The notes under the pieces were generated by a model. That model was not told where the DNA came from, did no database searches, and worked only from the letters and a program-made list of their open reading frames with translations. 64,000 nucleotides of DNA from Pseudomonas arsenicoxydans (GTDB lineage: Bacteria; Pseudomonadota; Gammaproteobacteria; Pseudomonadales; Pseudomonadaceae). Positions 44,160-57,299 of the stretch are shown in pieces; positions within the stretch are counted from its first letter, which is position 1, and each line of letters begins with the position of its first letter. A program made the position numbers and the translations under genes. Location: assembly GCF_900103875.1 (NCBI RefSeq), contig NZ_LT629705.1, forward strand, positions 1,006,501 through 1,070,500, read 5' to 3'.

Positions 44160-45533
44160 ATGAAAATCATCATCCTCGGCGCAGGGCAGGTCGGCGGTTC
44201 GCTGGCGGAACACTTGGCCAGCGAGGCCAACGACATCACCGTGGTGGACACCGATGGCGATCGCCTGCGTGACCTTGGTGATCGACTGGACATCCGCACC
44301 GTGCAAGGCCGCGGCTCGTTGCCGACGGTGCTGCGCCAGGCCGGCGCGGATGATGCCGACATGCTGGTGGCGGTGACCAACAGCGACGAAACCAACATGG
44401 TCGCCTGCCAGGTCGCCCACACCCTGTTCCACACCCCGACCAAAATTGCCCGGGTCCGCGAAGCGGCGTACCTCACCCGCTCCGAGTTGTTCGATAACGA
44501 CGCGATTCCGGTGGACGTGCTGATCAGCCCGGAACAAGTGGTCACCAACTACATCAAGCGCCTGATCCAGCATCCGGGCGCCTTGCAGGTGATCGACTTC
44601 GCCGAAGGCAAAGCGCAATTGGTGGCCGTGAAGGCGTACTACGGCGGACCGCTGGTGGGTCAGCAATTGCGTCAGTTGCGCGAACACATGCCAAACGTTG
44701 AAACCCGTGTAGCGGCGATTTTTCGTCGTGATCGGCCGATTTTGCCTCAGGGCGATACCGTCATCGAGGCCGACGACGAAGTGTTTTTCATCGCCGCCAA
44801 AGCGAATATTCGTGCGGTGATGAGTGAAATGCGCCGTCTGGATGAAACGTACAAGCGTATCGTCATTGCCGGCGGCGGGCAGATCGGTGAGCGTCTGGCC
44901 GAGGCGATCGAAAGTCGCTACCAGGTCAAGATCATCGAGATGAACCCGGCACGCTGCCGCCATCTGTCGGACACCCTCGACAGCACCGTGGTGTTGCAGG
45001 GCAGTGCCTCCGACCGCGACTTGCTGTTGGAAGAGAACATTGCCGACGCGGATATCTTCCTGGCCCTGACCAACGATGACGAAGCCAACATCATGTCTTC
45101 GCTGCTGGCCAAGCGCCTGGGGGCGAAGAAGGTGATGACGATCATCAACAACCCGGCGTACGTTGATTTGATTCAGGGCGGCGACATCGACATTGCCATC
45201 AGTCCGCAACTGGCGACGATCGGTACCTTGCTGGCCCACGTGCGCCGTGGCGATATCGTCAGCGTGCACTCACTGCGCCGCGGCGCGGCGGAGGCCATTG
45301 AGGCGATTGCTCATGGTGACGCGAAGTCGAGCAAGGTAATCGGCAAGGCCATCGAGAACATCGGCTTGCCGCCAGGCACAACGATTGGCGCGATCATTCG
45401 TGATGAAGAAGTGATCATTGCCCACGACGATACAGTGATCGAAACGGGCGACCATGTGATTCTATTCCTTGTGGATAAGAAGCATATTCGGGATGTGGAA
45501 AAGCTGTTTCATGTGGGGTTGAGCTTTTTCTGA
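44160..45533 (+). CDS. trkA: Trk system potassium uptake regulatory protein TrkA
   Basis: Peripheral membrane NAD-binding regulator that gates TrkH/TrkG potassium channels. 457 aa with two RCK modules: N-domains starting [19 protein letters not shown] and [19 protein letters not shown] (~233), each followed by a TrkA_C domain. Last gene of the probable fmt-rsmB-trkA unit; downstream lies a REPIN. No channel gene is in the window. Confidence 0.97.
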   Translation: MKIIILGAGQVGGSLAEHLASEANDITVVDTDGDRLRDLGDRLDIRTVQGRGSLPTVLRQAGADDADMLVAVTNSDETNMVACQVAHTLFHTPTKIARVREAAYLTRSELFDNDAIPVDVLISPEQVVTNYIKRLIQHPGALQVIDFAEGKAQLVAVKAYYGGPLVGQQLRQLREHMPNVETRVAAIFRRDRPILPQGDTVIEADDEVFFIAAKANIRAVMSEMRRLDETYKRIVIAGGGQIGERLAEAIESRYQVKIIEMNPARCRHLSDTLDSTVVLQGSASDRDLLLEENIADADIFLALTNDDEANIMSSLLAKRLGAKKVMTIINNPAYVDLIQGGDIDIAISPQLATIGTLLAHVRRGDIVSVHSLRRGAAEAIEAIAHGDAKSSKVIGKAIENIGLPPGTTIGAIIRDEEVIIAHDDTVIETGDHVILFLVDKKHIRDVEKLFHVGLSFF

Positions 45534-45562
45534 TCCGTATTTTGCGGAGACTGGACTGGCCT

Positions 45563-45656
45563 CTTCGCGGGCAAGCCCGCTCCCACAGGAGTCTCGGCCT
45601 TACGCAAGAAAGGTGTTCACTGCAAAACCCTGTGGGAGCGGGCTTGCCCGCGATAG
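45563..45656. repeat. REPIN between trkA and the TPR gene
   Basis: Left arm TCGCGGGCAAGCCCGCTCCC (45565 on) and right arm TGTGGGAGCGGGCTTGCCCG (45631 on) form an inverted pair, same orientation as the copy at 38218. The spacer between arms is about 42 bases. Confidence 0.92.
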
Positions 45657-45709
45657 CGATCTCAAGAACACACGGCCATCCCTGAAAAACCTCAACAAGG
45701 AGTCCTCCC

Positions 45710-46024
45710 ATGCTCGAATCCCTGGAAAAAATGCTCGCCAAGGGTGTGGATAACTCATTGCTGCGCTTTGGGCTGGGCAAGGGTTACCTGGATCTTGGGG
45801 AAAACGCCAAGGCCGCCGAGCATTTCCAGCGTTGCGTCGAATTCGATCCGAAGTATTCGGCGGCCTGGAAACTATTGGGCAAGGCTCATCTGGCACTCGC
45901 AGACTTCGCGGCCGCGCGTCAGGCATCGGAACAAGGTCTGGAAGCTGCCCGCGCCCATGGCGACAAGCAAGCAGAGAAAGAGATGACGGTATTTCTGAAA
46001 AAGCTTGAACGCCAGTCGCACTGA
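45710..46024 (+). CDS. Small tetratricopeptide-repeat protein
   Basis: A 104-residue all-helical protein with two to three TPR units (SLLRFGLGKGYLDLGENAKAAEHFQRCVEFDPKYSAAWKLLGKAHLALADFAAARQASEQGL). There is no signal or membrane segment. AAGGAG precedes the ATG. Likely a protein-interaction module of unknown partner. It converges directly on the PilZ gene, whose stop abuts its own. A perfect DnaA box sits in its first codons (45745). Confidence 0.88.
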   Translation: MLESLEKMLAKGVDNSLLRFGLGKGYLDLGENAKAAEHFQRCVEFDPKYSAAWKLLGKAHLALADFAAARQASEQGLEAARAHGDKQAEKEMTVFLKKLERQSH

Positions 46025-46264
46025 TCAGAGATAGCGCAAGCCTATGCCATCGGCATCGACCAACACCACTTCCATACGCACCCGCGGAGCACCTGTGGGT
46101 AAGTCCTGCACTTGACCGTAAACCACCGCGCCTCTGGACAACGACGACAAGCGCGGATGCTTGACGTAGACGCCTGTATCCGAAAGATTGCGGGTCTGGC
46201 CGAGGCATTCGCCAAAGCTTTCGTGAGTGATCTTGATGCGAAACGATTTGCGAAGTTCGGACAT
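46025..46264 (-). CDS. PilZ-domain c-di-GMP-binding protein
   Basis: A 79-residue stand-alone PilZ domain. Both ligand motifs are present: RxxxR as RKSFR (residues 5-9) and NxSxxG as NLSDTG (~26-31). It should therefore bind cyclic di-GMP. The start at 46264 (MSELRKSFRIK) fits the domain; the open frame continues upstream without similarity. It lies downstream of the acyltransferase gene on the same strand, separated by the DnaA-box palindrome. The position matches PA0012 (from memory). Confidence 0.9.
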   Translation of the reverse strand: MSELRKSFRIKITHESFGECLGQTRNLSDTGVYVKHPRLSSLSRGAVVYGQVQDLPTGAPRVRMEVVLVDADGIGLRYL

Positions 46265-46288
46265 CTTTTGCGCCCTTGAATGAACGGT

Positions 46289-46320
46289 TGTGGATAACCT
46301 TGGCCCCAAGGTTATCCACA
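46289..46320. repeat. 32-bp palindrome formed by two head-to-head DnaA boxes
   Basis: TGTGGATAACCTTGG (46289-46303), CC, CCAAGGTTATCCACA (46306-46320): a perfect 15-bp inverted repeat whose outer nine bases on each side are consensus DnaA boxes. It lies in the short gap between the PilZ gene and the acyltransferase gene. It could also act as a transcript hairpin, but it lacks a T tract. Confidence 0.85.
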
Positions 46321-46336
46321 GATCATGCCAATCGAG

Positions 46337-47224
46337 TCAATACCAGCGCTCTTCGCCTGGCGGACGTTTCTTGAAGCGTTTCATGCTCCACATGTATTGG
46401 CTCGGATACGCCCGCACATAACGCTCCACGACCTGGCTCATGGCGGCGCAGGAGGTCTCGGTATCCGTGCTGTACATGGCCTCTGGCGCGGCTTCAAGGA
46501 TCACTTTGTAGCCGGAACCGTCCGGCAACCGCAGCGCATGCAGGAACACACCGACGGCTTTACCGCCAGCGAGCATGTTCGGCACAAATTTACTGGTCAG
46601 CGCCTGAGTGGCGAAGAACGGTACAAAGATCCCGGCGGATTCAGCCGGTTCAGGGTCAGCCGGAATGCCGACCGCACCACCTTTGCGCACTTCCTTGATA
46701 ACGCTGAGGATGCCTTCCTTGGTCGAGGCGGCCACCCGGTTGCCCAACTGGACACGTTGCTTGCGCAGCAAATCATCCACCGCCTTAAGCTTGGGCGGAC
46801 GATAGAAGATGATCGGTTTGCACTGGCTGCAATAGAAGTGGTTCAACACTTCCCAATTGCCCAGGTGGCTGGTGATGCCGACGACACCTTTGCCGGAGGC
46901 AAGCGCGTCTTTCAATACGTCGAGGCCTTCGACTTCGCGCACCAGATCAATCGAGCGCTGGGCCGGCCAGATCCACGCACACGCGCTTTCCGTCAACGAC
47001 TTGCCAATGTCTTTCAGGCTCTGGCCCACCAGACGCTCACGCTCAGCCGGGTCCATCTCGGGAAAGCACTTGGAAAGGTTGATCCGCACCACGTCGCGGG
47101 AACGGTTAGGGGTTTTCCACATGACCCAGCCAATGGCCGAGCCGACGGCTTGCACTGCCCGCCAGGGAAGCAAGGCAAACAGCCGCAGAGCGCCTACCAG
47201 CAAGGCGCCTTTAAACTTATCCAC
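46337..47224 (-). CDS. lpxL: Lipid A biosynthesis lauroyl acyltransferase (LpxL/HtrB family)
   Basis: Inner-membrane acyltransferase that adds a secondary acyl chain to lipid A precursors. 295 aa with an N-terminal hydrophobic anchor (ALLVGALRLFALLPWRAVQAVG) and the catalytic HX4E motif as HLGNWE (~130). Start is GTG at 47224, with AGGAG six bases upstream; this codon lies inside a perfect DnaA box (47217-47225). P. aeruginosa has two LpxL paralogues, and this one matches the copy near dnaA (PA0011) as I recall. Confidence 0.9.
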   Translation of the reverse strand: MDKFKGALLVGALRLFALLPWRAVQAVGSAIGWVMWKTPNRSRDVVRINLSKCFPEMDPAERERLVGQSLKDIGKSLTESACAWIWPAQRSIDLVREVEGLDVLKDALASGKGVVGITSHLGNWEVLNHFYCSQCKPIIFYRPPKLKAVDDLLRKQRVQLGNRVAASTKEGILSVIKEVRKGGAVGIPADPEPAESAGIFVPFFATQALTSKFVPNMLAGGKAVGVFLHALRLPDGSGYKVILEAAPEAMYSTDTETSCAAMSQVVERYVRAYPSQYMWSMKRFKKRPPGEERWY

Positions 47225-47264
47225 AGGTCACTCCTGATCTTGTGCTGTGCGCGAGGCGGCCATT

Positions 47265-47822
47265 CTAACCGCCGTTGGCGAGCTGAGCGTAGCGGTCGCA
47301 GTCTTGCGTGTGGTCCATGACCATGCCCGACGCCTGCATCAGCGCGTAGCAAATGGTCGGGCCAACGAAGGTGAACCCGGCCTTTTTCAAGCCTTTGCTC
47401 ATCTCCACGGCGACTGGCGTGACCGCCGGCACCTCGGTGCGATCCTTGAAATGATTGATCACCGGCGTGCCGCCAACGAAAGACCAGAGAAACTCCACCG
47501 GGTCTTCCAGCGTCAGCCAGGCCTGGGCGTTGCGCCGGGCTGCGTTGAGTTTCAGGCGATTGCGGATGATGCCTGGATCGAGCATCAACTCATCGATTTC
47601 CGCATCGCTCATTTGCGCCACACGCTGGACGTCGAAGCCGAACAACACCTCGCGATAACGCTCACGTTTGCGCAGCACGGTGATCCATGAGAGGCCGGCC
47701 TGGAACCCTTCGAGCAAAAGCAACTCGAACAATCCCTGCGCATCGCGTAGCGGCGCGCCCCACTCCTGGTCGTGATAAGCCATGTACAGCGGATCTTCGG
47801 AACACCAAAAGCAGCGTGGCAT
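47265..47822 (-). CDS. tag: DNA-3-methyladenine glycosylase I
   Basis: Excises 3-methyladenine from DNA. 185 aa, the usual Tag size, with zinc-binding Cys/His residues at both ends ([20 protein letters not shown] at the start; HTQDCDRY at the end), the substrate pocket region [24 protein letters not shown] and [14 protein letters not shown]. The start is ATG at 47822; longer frames run into glyQ. Divergent from glyQ with an 81-base gap. Confidence 0.96.
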   Translation of the reverse strand: MPRCFWCSEDPLYMAYHDQEWGAPLRDAQGLFELLLLEGFQAGLSWITVLRKRERYREVLFGFDVQRVAQMSDAEIDELMLDPGIIRNRLKLNAARRNAQAWLTLEDPVEFLWSFVGGTPVINHFKDRTEVPAVTPVAVEMSKGLKKAGFTFVGPTICYALMQASGMVMDHTQDCDRYAQLANGG

Positions 47823-47903
47823 AAGGCTCCAGGGGGCGTGCGCAGCAATGAATCGGGTATACTCCCGCTCTTTAAATCGCAGCCCAAGAAACAGGTGAAT
47901 TTC

Positions 47904-48857
47904 GTGAGCCAGCCTACGCCAGCCGTGCGTACCTTCCAAGACTTGATCCTCGCCCTCCAGCAATACTGGGCCGAGCAAGGTTGCGTGGTACTTCAGCCCT
48001 ACGATATGGAAGTAGGCGCCGGTACTTTCCACACTGCCACGTTTCTGCGCGCCATCGGCCCGGAAACCTGGAACGCCGCTTATGTGCAGCCCAGTCGTCG
48101 CCCGACTGACGGCCGCTACGGCGAAAACCCGAACCGTCTGCAGCACTACTACCAGTTCCAGGTTGTCCTGAAGCCGAACCCGGACAATTTCCAGGAACTG
48201 TACCTGGGCTCCCTCAAACACGTTGGCCTGGACCCGTTGGTCCACGACATTCGCTTCGTCGAAGACAACTGGGAATCGCCGACACTGGGCGCCTGGGGTC
48301 TGGGCTGGGAAGTCTGGCTCAACGGCATGGAAGTGACGCAGTTCACTTACTTCCAGCAAGCGGGCGGCATCGAGTGCTACCCGGTGACCGGCGAGATCAC
48401 TTACGGCCTCGAACGTCTGGCCATGTACCTGCAAGGCGTGGACTCGGTCTACGACCTGGTCTGGGCAGACGGTCCGTTCGGTAAAGTGACCTACGGCGAC
48501 GTGTTCCACCAGAACGAAGTGGAGCAGTCGACCTACAACTTCGAACACGCCAACGTCGAGAAGCTGTTCGAACTGTTCGATTTCTACGAAAGCGAAGCCA
48601 AGCGCCTGATCGAACTCGACCAGCCGCTGCCGTTGCCAAGCTACGAAATGGTGTTGAAGGCGTCCCATACCTTCAACCTGCTGGATGCGCGCCGGGCGAT
48701 CTCGGTAACCGCGCGTCAGCAATACATCCTGCGTGTACGCACCCTGGCGCGTTCCGTTGCGCAAGCCTACCTGCTGGCTCGCGCCAAGCTGGGCTTCCCG
48801 ATGGCGACCCCGGACCTGCGTGATGAAGTACTGGCCAAGCTGGAGGCTGCACAATGA
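47904..48857 (+). CDS. glyQ: Glycyl-tRNA synthetase alpha subunit
   Basis: Catalytic subunit of the alpha2-beta2 glycyl-tRNA synthetase. 317 aa, with class II motifs and the highly conserved [24 protein letters not shown] and [17 protein letters not shown]. Start is GTG at 47904 ([10 protein letters not shown]), which gives family length; earlier in-frame codons overlap tag. TATACT at 47858-47863 could be its -10. Overlaps glyS by four bases (ATGA). Confidence 0.97.
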   Translation: MSQPTPAVRTFQDLILALQQYWAEQGCVVLQPYDMEVGAGTFHTATFLRAIGPETWNAAYVQPSRRPTDGRYGENPNRLQHYYQFQVVLKPNPDNFQELYLGSLKHVGLDPLVHDIRFVEDNWESPTLGAWGLGWEVWLNGMEVTQFTYFQQAGGIECYPVTGEITYGLERLAMYLQGVDSVYDLVWADGPFGKVTYGDVFHQNEVEQSTYNFEHANVEKLFELFDFYESEAKRLIELDQPLPLPSYEMVLKASHTFNLLDARRAISVTARQQYILRVRTLARSVAQAYLLARAKLGFPMATPDLRDEVLAKLEAAQ

Positions 48858-50908
48858 GTGCTCAAGATTTTCTGGTTGAACTGGGCACCGAAGAACTGCC
48901 ACCTAAAGCCCTGAACACCCTGGCCGATGCGTTCCTGGCCGGTATCGACAAGGGCTTGCAGGCCGCCGGCCTGAACTACGAGACCAAAACCGTCTACGCC
49001 GCGCCCCGTCGCCTGGCTGTGCTGATCACTTCGCTGGCCACCCACCAGCCTGATCGCAGCATCAACCTCGACGGCCCGCCACGTCAGGCCGCGTTTGATG
49101 CCGAAGGCAACCCGACTCAAGCGGCACTGGGTTTTGCCAAGAAGTGCGGCGTCGACCTGAGCGAAATCGATCAGAGCGGCCCGAAACTGCGCTACAGCCA
49201 AAGCATCGCCGGTAAACCGACCGCTAGCCTGCTGCCGACCATCGTCGAAGATTCCCTGAACGACCTGCCGATTCCCAAGCGCATGCGCTGGGGTGCTCGC
49301 AAGGAAGAATTCGTTCGCCCGACCCAATGGCTGGTGATGTTGCTTGGTGACCAGGTTATCGACTGCACCATCCTCGCCCAGAAGGCTGGCCGTGATTCCC
49401 GTGGTCACCGCTTCCATCACCCGGAAAGTGTGCGCATCACTTCGCCGGCCAATTATCTGGCCGACCTGCGTGGCGCTTACGTGCTGGCCGATGCCAACGA
49501 GCGTCGTGCGCTGATCAGCAAGCGCACCGAAGAGCTGGCGACGATGCAGGAAGGTACTGCAATCGTTCCGCCTGCCTTGCTCGACGAAGTGACTGCGCTG
49601 GTTGAATGGCCGGTGCCGCTGGTGTGCTCGTTCGAGGAACGTTTCCTCGACGTGCCGCAAGAAGCCCTGATCACCACCATGCAGGACAACCAGAAGTATT
49701 TCTGCCTGCTGGATGCCGACGGCAAGTTGCTGCCACGTTTCATTACCGTGGCCAACATCGAAAGCAAAGACCCGCAGCAGATCATCGCTGGTAACGAGAA
49801 AGTGGTTCGCCCACGCCTGACCGACGCCGAGTTCTTCTTCAAGCAAGACAAGAAGCAGAAACTCGAAGACTTCAATCTGCGTCTGCAGAACGTGGTGTTC
49901 CAGGAAAAACTCGGCAGCGTCTACGACAAGGCCGAGCGCGTTTCCAAGTTGGCCGCGTTCATCGCGCAACGCATTGGCGGCAACGCAGCCTGGGCTTCCC
50001 GTGCCGGCCTGCTGTCCAAGTGCGACCTGGCGACCGAGATGGTCGGTGAGTTCCCGGAGATGCAAGGCGTCGCCGGTTACTACTACGCCCTCAACGACGG
50101 CGAGCCGGAAGATGTTGCCCTGGCACTGAACGAGCAATACATGCCGCGCGGTGCCGGCGCTGAACTGCCGACCACCCTGACCGGTGCGGCCGTGGCCATC
50201 GCCGACAAGCTCGACACCCTGGTCGGTATTTTCGGCATCGGCATGTTGCCAACCGGCAGCAAAGACCCGTATGCCTTGCGCCGTGCCGCGCTCGGCGTGT
50301 TGCGCATCCTGATCGACAAGAAGCTCGACCTCGACCTCAACGATGCCGTGGCGTTTGCCGTGAATGCGTTCGGTACCAAGGTGAAGGCTGCCGGTCTGAA
50401 TGACTCGGTGCTGGAATTCATCTTCGACCGTCTGCGTGCTCGTTATGAAGACGAAGGCGTGGATGTCGGCACTTACCTGTCGGTACGTGCCCTGAAGCCG
50501 GGTTCGGCGCTGGACTTCGACCAACGCGTACAAGCGGTGGAAGCGTTCCGCAAGTTGCCGGAAGCCGCTGCCCTCGCTGCAGTGAACAAGCGCGTGTCGA
50601 ACTTGCTGAGCAAGGTCGAAGGCTCTGTTCCGTCGGTCGTGGAAGCCAAGTACTTCGACAACGCCAACGAATTCTCCCTGTACTCGGCGATCCAGCAGGC
50701 TGACCAGGCTGTACAGCCAATGGCCGCTGCGCGTCAGTACCGTGAATCGCTGGCACGTCTGGCTGCCTTGCGCGAGCCGGTGGATGCATTCTTCGAGGCC
50801 GTGATGGTCAACGCTGAAGATCCCAAGGTCCGCGCCAACCGCTATGCATTGCTGGCGCGTCTGCGTGGGCTGTTCCTCGGCGTCGCCGACATTTCGATGC
50901 TGGGCTGA
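48854..50908 (+). CDS. glyS: Glycyl-tRNA synthetase beta subunit
   Basis: tRNA-binding subunit of the tetrameric enzyme, 684 aa. Begins [19 protein letters not shown], has a central HD-like domain with [30 protein letters not shown], and a C-terminal anticodon-binding domain (DALRH-like end, [25 protein letters not shown]). Translationally coupled to glyQ; gmhB starts 11 bases after its stop. Confidence 0.98.
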   Translation: MSAQDFLVELGTEELPPKALNTLADAFLAGIDKGLQAAGLNYETKTVYAAPRRLAVLITSLATHQPDRSINLDGPPRQAAFDAEGNPTQAALGFAKKCGVDLSEIDQSGPKLRYSQSIAGKPTASLLPTIVEDSLNDLPIPKRMRWGARKEEFVRPTQWLVMLLGDQVIDCTILAQKAGRDSRGHRFHHPESVRITSPANYLADLRGAYVLADANERRALISKRTEELATMQEGTAIVPPALLDEVTALVEWPVPLVCSFEERFLDVPQEALITTMQDNQKYFCLLDADGKLLPRFITVANIESKDPQQIIAGNEKVVRPRLTDAEFFFKQDKKQKLEDFNLRLQNVVFQEKLGSVYDKAERVSKLAAFIAQRIGGNAAWASRAGLLSKCDLATEMVGEFPEMQGVAGYYYALNDGEPEDVALALNEQYMPRGAGAELPTTLTGAAVAIADKLDTLVGIFGIGMLPTGSKDPYALRRAALGVLRILIDKKLDLDLNDAVAFAVNAFGTKVKAAGLNDSVLEFIFDRLRARYEDEGVDVGTYLSVRALKPGSALDFDQRVQAVEAFRKLPEAAALAAVNKRVSNLLSKVEGSVPSVVEAKYFDNANEFSLYSAIQQADQAVQPMAAARQYRESLARLAALREPVDAFFEAVMVNAEDPKVRANRYALLARLRGLFLGVADISMLG

Positions 50909-50918
50909 GGAGCTGCTG

Positions 50919-51452
50919 TTGAAACTGCTGATTCTCGATCGGGACGGGGTGATCAATTACGACTCCGACGCTTACATCAAGTCGGTGGAGGAGTGGATTC
51001 CGCTCCCGGGTTCGATCGAGGCGATTGCGCAGTTGAGCAAGGCCGGCTGGACGGTGGCGGTGGCTACCAACCAGTCGGGCATTGCTCGCGGTTATTACGA
51101 CATCGCCACCCTGGACGCCATGCATGAGCGCCTGCGCGCGCTGGTGGCGGAGCAGGGCGGTAAAGTCGGGCTGATCGTCTATTGCCCGCACGGGCCGGAC
51201 GACGGCTGCGATTGCCGCAAGCCAAAACCGGGGATGTTGAAAACCATCGCCGCGCATTACAACGTTTCGCTGACTAATCTATGGTTCGTTGGCGACACGC
51301 TCGGTGACCTGGAAGCCGCCAAAGCCGTCGATTCTCAGCCAGTTTTGGTAAAGACCGGGAAAGGCGAAAAGACTGCGGGCAAGACCCTACCGGTGGGCAC
51401 CTTGATTTTTGACGATCTTGCGGCGATTGCCGCAGAACTTATCCACAATTAG
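50919..51452 (+). CDS. gmhB: D-glycero-beta-D-manno-heptose-1,7-bisphosphate 7-phosphatase
   Basis: HAD phosphatase in ADP-heptose synthesis for LPS core. 177 aa with the nucleophile motif LDRDGVINYDSD, TNQSGIARG, the zinc knuckle CPHGPDDGCDCRKPKPGM, and GDTLGDLEAAK. Start is TTG at 50919 with GAGGAG seven bases upstream; longer frames overlap glyS. A DnaA box lies at the 3' end (51439). plsC follows after 82 bases. Confidence 0.94.
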   Translation: MKLLILDRDGVINYDSDAYIKSVEEWIPLPGSIEAIAQLSKAGWTVAVATNQSGIARGYYDIATLDAMHERLRALVAEQGGKVGLIVYCPHGPDDGCDCRKPKPGMLKTIAAHYNVSLTNLWFVGDTLGDLEAAKAVDSQPVLVKTGKGEKTAGKTLPVGTLIFDDLAAIAAELIHN

Positions 51453-51534
51453 AGTGCTTTCGAATTTCCTGACCAAGGATTGATCGGGAGTGCACTTTAT
51501 ATAGACGGGCAGAGCCCGCACGGTAAATGTCGCC

Positions 51535-52314
51535 ATGTCGATACTGCAGGCCATCAGAACCTTCCTCTTTTACCTGCTGCTGGGCACCAGCTCCTTGCTT
51601 TGGTGCAGCCTGAGCTTTTTTATCGCGCCTTTTCTGCCGTTCAAGGCGCGCTATCGCTTTATCAATGTCTATTGGTGCCGTTGCGCCTTGTGGCTGAGCA
51701 AAGTATTTCTGGGCATCAGCTACGAAGTGAAGGGCGCCGAGAACGTACCAGACCAACCCTGCGTGATTCAGTCGAACCACCAGAGCACCTGGGAGACGTT
51801 CTTTCTCTCGGCTTACTTCGAGCCTTTGAGCCAGGTGTTGAAGCGTGAACTGCTTTACGTCCCGTTCTTCGGTTGGGCCATGGCCATGCTGCGTCCGATC
51901 GCCATCGATCGCGACAATCCGAAAGCTGCGCTCAAGCATGTGGCGAAGAAGGGCGACGAATTGCTCAAGGATGGCGTTTGGGTACTGATTTTCCCGGAAG
52001 GGACGCGGGTTCCCTTTGGCACCATCGGCAAGTTCTCCCGCGGAGGCACCGCGTTGGCGGTCAACGCGGCACTTCCAGTGCTGCCGATTGCACACAATGC
52101 CGGCAAATTCTGGCCGAAAACCGGTTGGGCAAAGAAGCAGGGCGTGATCACCGTGATCATTGGCGCACCTATGTACGCCGAGGGTAGCGGGCCGCGCGCC
52201 ATTGCCGATCTGAACGACCGTGTGCAGCACTGGAACGAACAGATGCAACGTGAGATGGGTTCGCTGCCAGCAGCTCCTGAAGCACCCTCAGCGAACGACC
52301 AGGTGGCTGTCTGA
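51535..52314 (+). CDS. plsC: 1-acyl-sn-glycerol-3-phosphate acyltransferase
   Basis: Makes phosphatidic acid at the inner membrane. 259 aa with an N-terminal membrane segment (FLFYLLLGTSSLLWCSLSFFI), the catalytic HX4E motif as NHQSTWETF (~82), and the substrate-binding FPEGTRVPFG (~158). Last plus-strand gene before the convergent gyrB; double terminators follow. The position matches PA0005 (lptA) as recalled. Confidence 0.94.
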   Translation: MSILQAIRTFLFYLLLGTSSLLWCSLSFFIAPFLPFKARYRFINVYWCRCALWLSKVFLGISYEVKGAENVPDQPCVIQSNHQSTWETFFLSAYFEPLSQVLKRELLYVPFFGWAMAMLRPIAIDRDNPKAALKHVAKKGDELLKDGVWVLIFPEGTRVPFGTIGKFSRGGTALAVNAALPVLPIAHNAGKFWPKTGWAKKQGVITVIIGAPMYAEGSGPRAIADLNDRVQHWNEQMQREMGSLPAAPEAPSANDQVAV

Positions 52315-52443
52315 GATTCTGTGGATAACCTGTGTACCGTTTCTCCGGAAAGCGGCTCGTTTCGTTCGTAAGCATATGATTTATATGTATATTTCCTAAT
52401 CTCATAAAATTCCGAAAAAGGTGCATAAGTTTTTTTCGGGCGC

Positions 52444-52474
52444 AAAAAAACCGGCTGATATAGCCGGTTTTTTT
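52444..52474 (+). terminator. Terminator after plsC
   Basis: A 13-pair stem, AAAAAAACCGGCT / AGCCGGTTTTTTT, with a GATAT loop. A-rich before and T-rich after, so it can work in both directions. Confidence 0.88.
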
Positions 52475-52551
52475 ATGCCTGGAATTTCTGTGTTTCAGTG
52501 ACTGAACAATGGCTGTACCAGGTTGTTAACGGGGTAGCTAACACCCAATAA

Positions 52552-52580
52552 AAAAGGCCAACGCTGAGCGTTGGCCTTTT
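52552..52580 (-). terminator. Terminator of gyrB
   Basis: A 13-pair stem, AAAAGGCCAACGC-TGA-GCGTTGGCCTTTT, in the 23 bases downstream of the gyrB stop on the minus strand, with TTTT after the stem (TTATTGGG beyond). Forms a bidirectional pair with the neighbouring terminator. Confidence 0.88.
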
Positions 52581-52603
52581 GGGTTTGGCAGGATTTCGCT
52601 GAA

Positions 52604-56136
<3,533 letters not shown>

Positions 56137-56156
56137 CTAGCTTCTGCTGAGCATGA

Positions 56157-57260
56157 TTACAGACGCATCGGCATGACGACGTAGGCCGAATCATCGTTGT
56201 CGGACTCTTGCACCAGCGCACTGCTGTTGGAGTCGGACAGGATCAAACGAACCTGCTCTGTGGTCATCACACCCAGCACGTCGAGCAGGTAGCTGACGTT
56301 GAAACCGATTTCCAGATTGCCGCCGTTGTATTCAACGCCAACTTCTTCTTCAGCTTCTTCCTGCTCCGGGTTGTTTGCCTGGATCTTCAACTGACCGTTG
56401 GCCAATTGCAGACGAATACCACGGTATTTCTCGTTGGAGAGAATCGCGGTACGGCTGAACGCTTCACGCAATGCCTGACGATCCCCCAGTACCAGCTTGT
56501 CGCCACCTTTAGGCAGAACGCGCTCGTAGTCAGGGAACTTGCCGTCGACCAGCTTCGAGGTGAAGGTGAATTCGCCGGTGGTCGCGCGGATGTGGTGCTG
56601 ACCCAGCACGATGCTGACGATGCCGTCCGGCTCAGTCAGCAGGCGTGCGAGTTCAAGGATACCCTTGCGCGGAACGATGACCTGGTGGCGATCCGGCTGA
56701 CCGATATCAGCCTTCATCGAGCACATGGCCAGACGGTGACCGTCAGTGGCCACGGCGCGGATGATGCCTTCAGAAACCTCCAACAGCATGCCGTTCAGGT
56801 AATAACGCACGTCCTGCTGGGCCATGGCGAAGCTGGTGCGTTCGATCAGACGACGCAGTTTGCTTTGCTCCAGGCTGCAGGTCAGCGAGCCAGGACCTTC
56901 TTCGACAGTCGGGAAATCGTTGGCGGGCAGGGTCGACAGGGTGAAGCGGCTACGGCCGGCTTTCACCACCAGCTTCTGCTCGTCGACCTTGATGTCGATC
57001 AGCGCGTCGTTCGGCAGGCTTTTGCAGATGTCCATCAACTTGCGCGCAGGCACAGTAATGGAACCCGGATCGGCAGGCTCTTCGAGTTGCACGCGACCGA
57101 CCAGCTCGACTTCCAGGTCGGTACCGGTCAGCGACAATTGCTGGCCTTCGACAACCAACAGCACGTTGGAGAGCACCGGCAAGGTCTGGCGGCGCTCGAC
57201 GACGCCTGCGACCAGTTGCAGGGGTTTCAACAGGGCTTCGCGTTGAATGGTGAAATGCAT
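56157..57260 (-). CDS. dnaN: DNA polymerase III beta subunit (sliding clamp)
   Basis: Processivity clamp. 367 aa in three similar domains. Starts MHFTIQREALLKPLQLVAGVVERRQTLPVLSNVLL and ends with DNDDSAYVVMPMRL, the usual C-terminal clamp tail. It lies 39 bases after dnaA; dnaA-dnaN-recF-gyrB run in the same direction. Confidence 0.99.
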   Translation of the reverse strand: MHFTIQREALLKPLQLVAGVVERRQTLPVLSNVLLVVEGQQLSLTGTDLEVELVGRVQLEEPADPGSITVPARKLMDICKSLPNDALIDIKVDEQKLVVKAGRSRFTLSTLPANDFPTVEEGPGSLTCSLEQSKLRRLIERTSFAMAQQDVRYYLNGMLLEVSEGIIRAVATDGHRLAMCSMKADIGQPDRHQVIVPRKGILELARLLTEPDGIVSIVLGQHHIRATTGEFTFTSKLVDGKFPDYERVLPKGGDKLVLGDRQALREAFSRTAILSNEKYRGIRLQLANGQLKIQANNPEQEEAEEEVGVEYNGGNLEIGFNVSYLLDVLGVMTTEQVRLILSDSNSSALVQESDNDDSAYVVMPMRL

Positions 57261-57299
57261 GGTCTAGTCCCTTGCCTTAATAAGCTGCGCTGGTGTTCA

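Noticed and set aside
42823..45269. Minus-strand frames opposite rsmB and trkA (420 and 378 codons)
   Set aside because: Antisense of intact, family-length genes in a coupled operon; composition rich in Gln/His/Arg as expected from mirrored codons.
47858..47863. TATACT as a defined glyQ promoter
   Set aside because: A good -10 but no acceptable -35 at 16-18 bases upstream; mentioned only in the glyQ entry.
48767..50956. Very long open frame on the minus strand opposite glyS (about 729 codons)
   Set aside because: It mirrors the codon pattern of glyS in a high-GC sequence, lacks a ribosome-binding site, and its product has no coherent domains.
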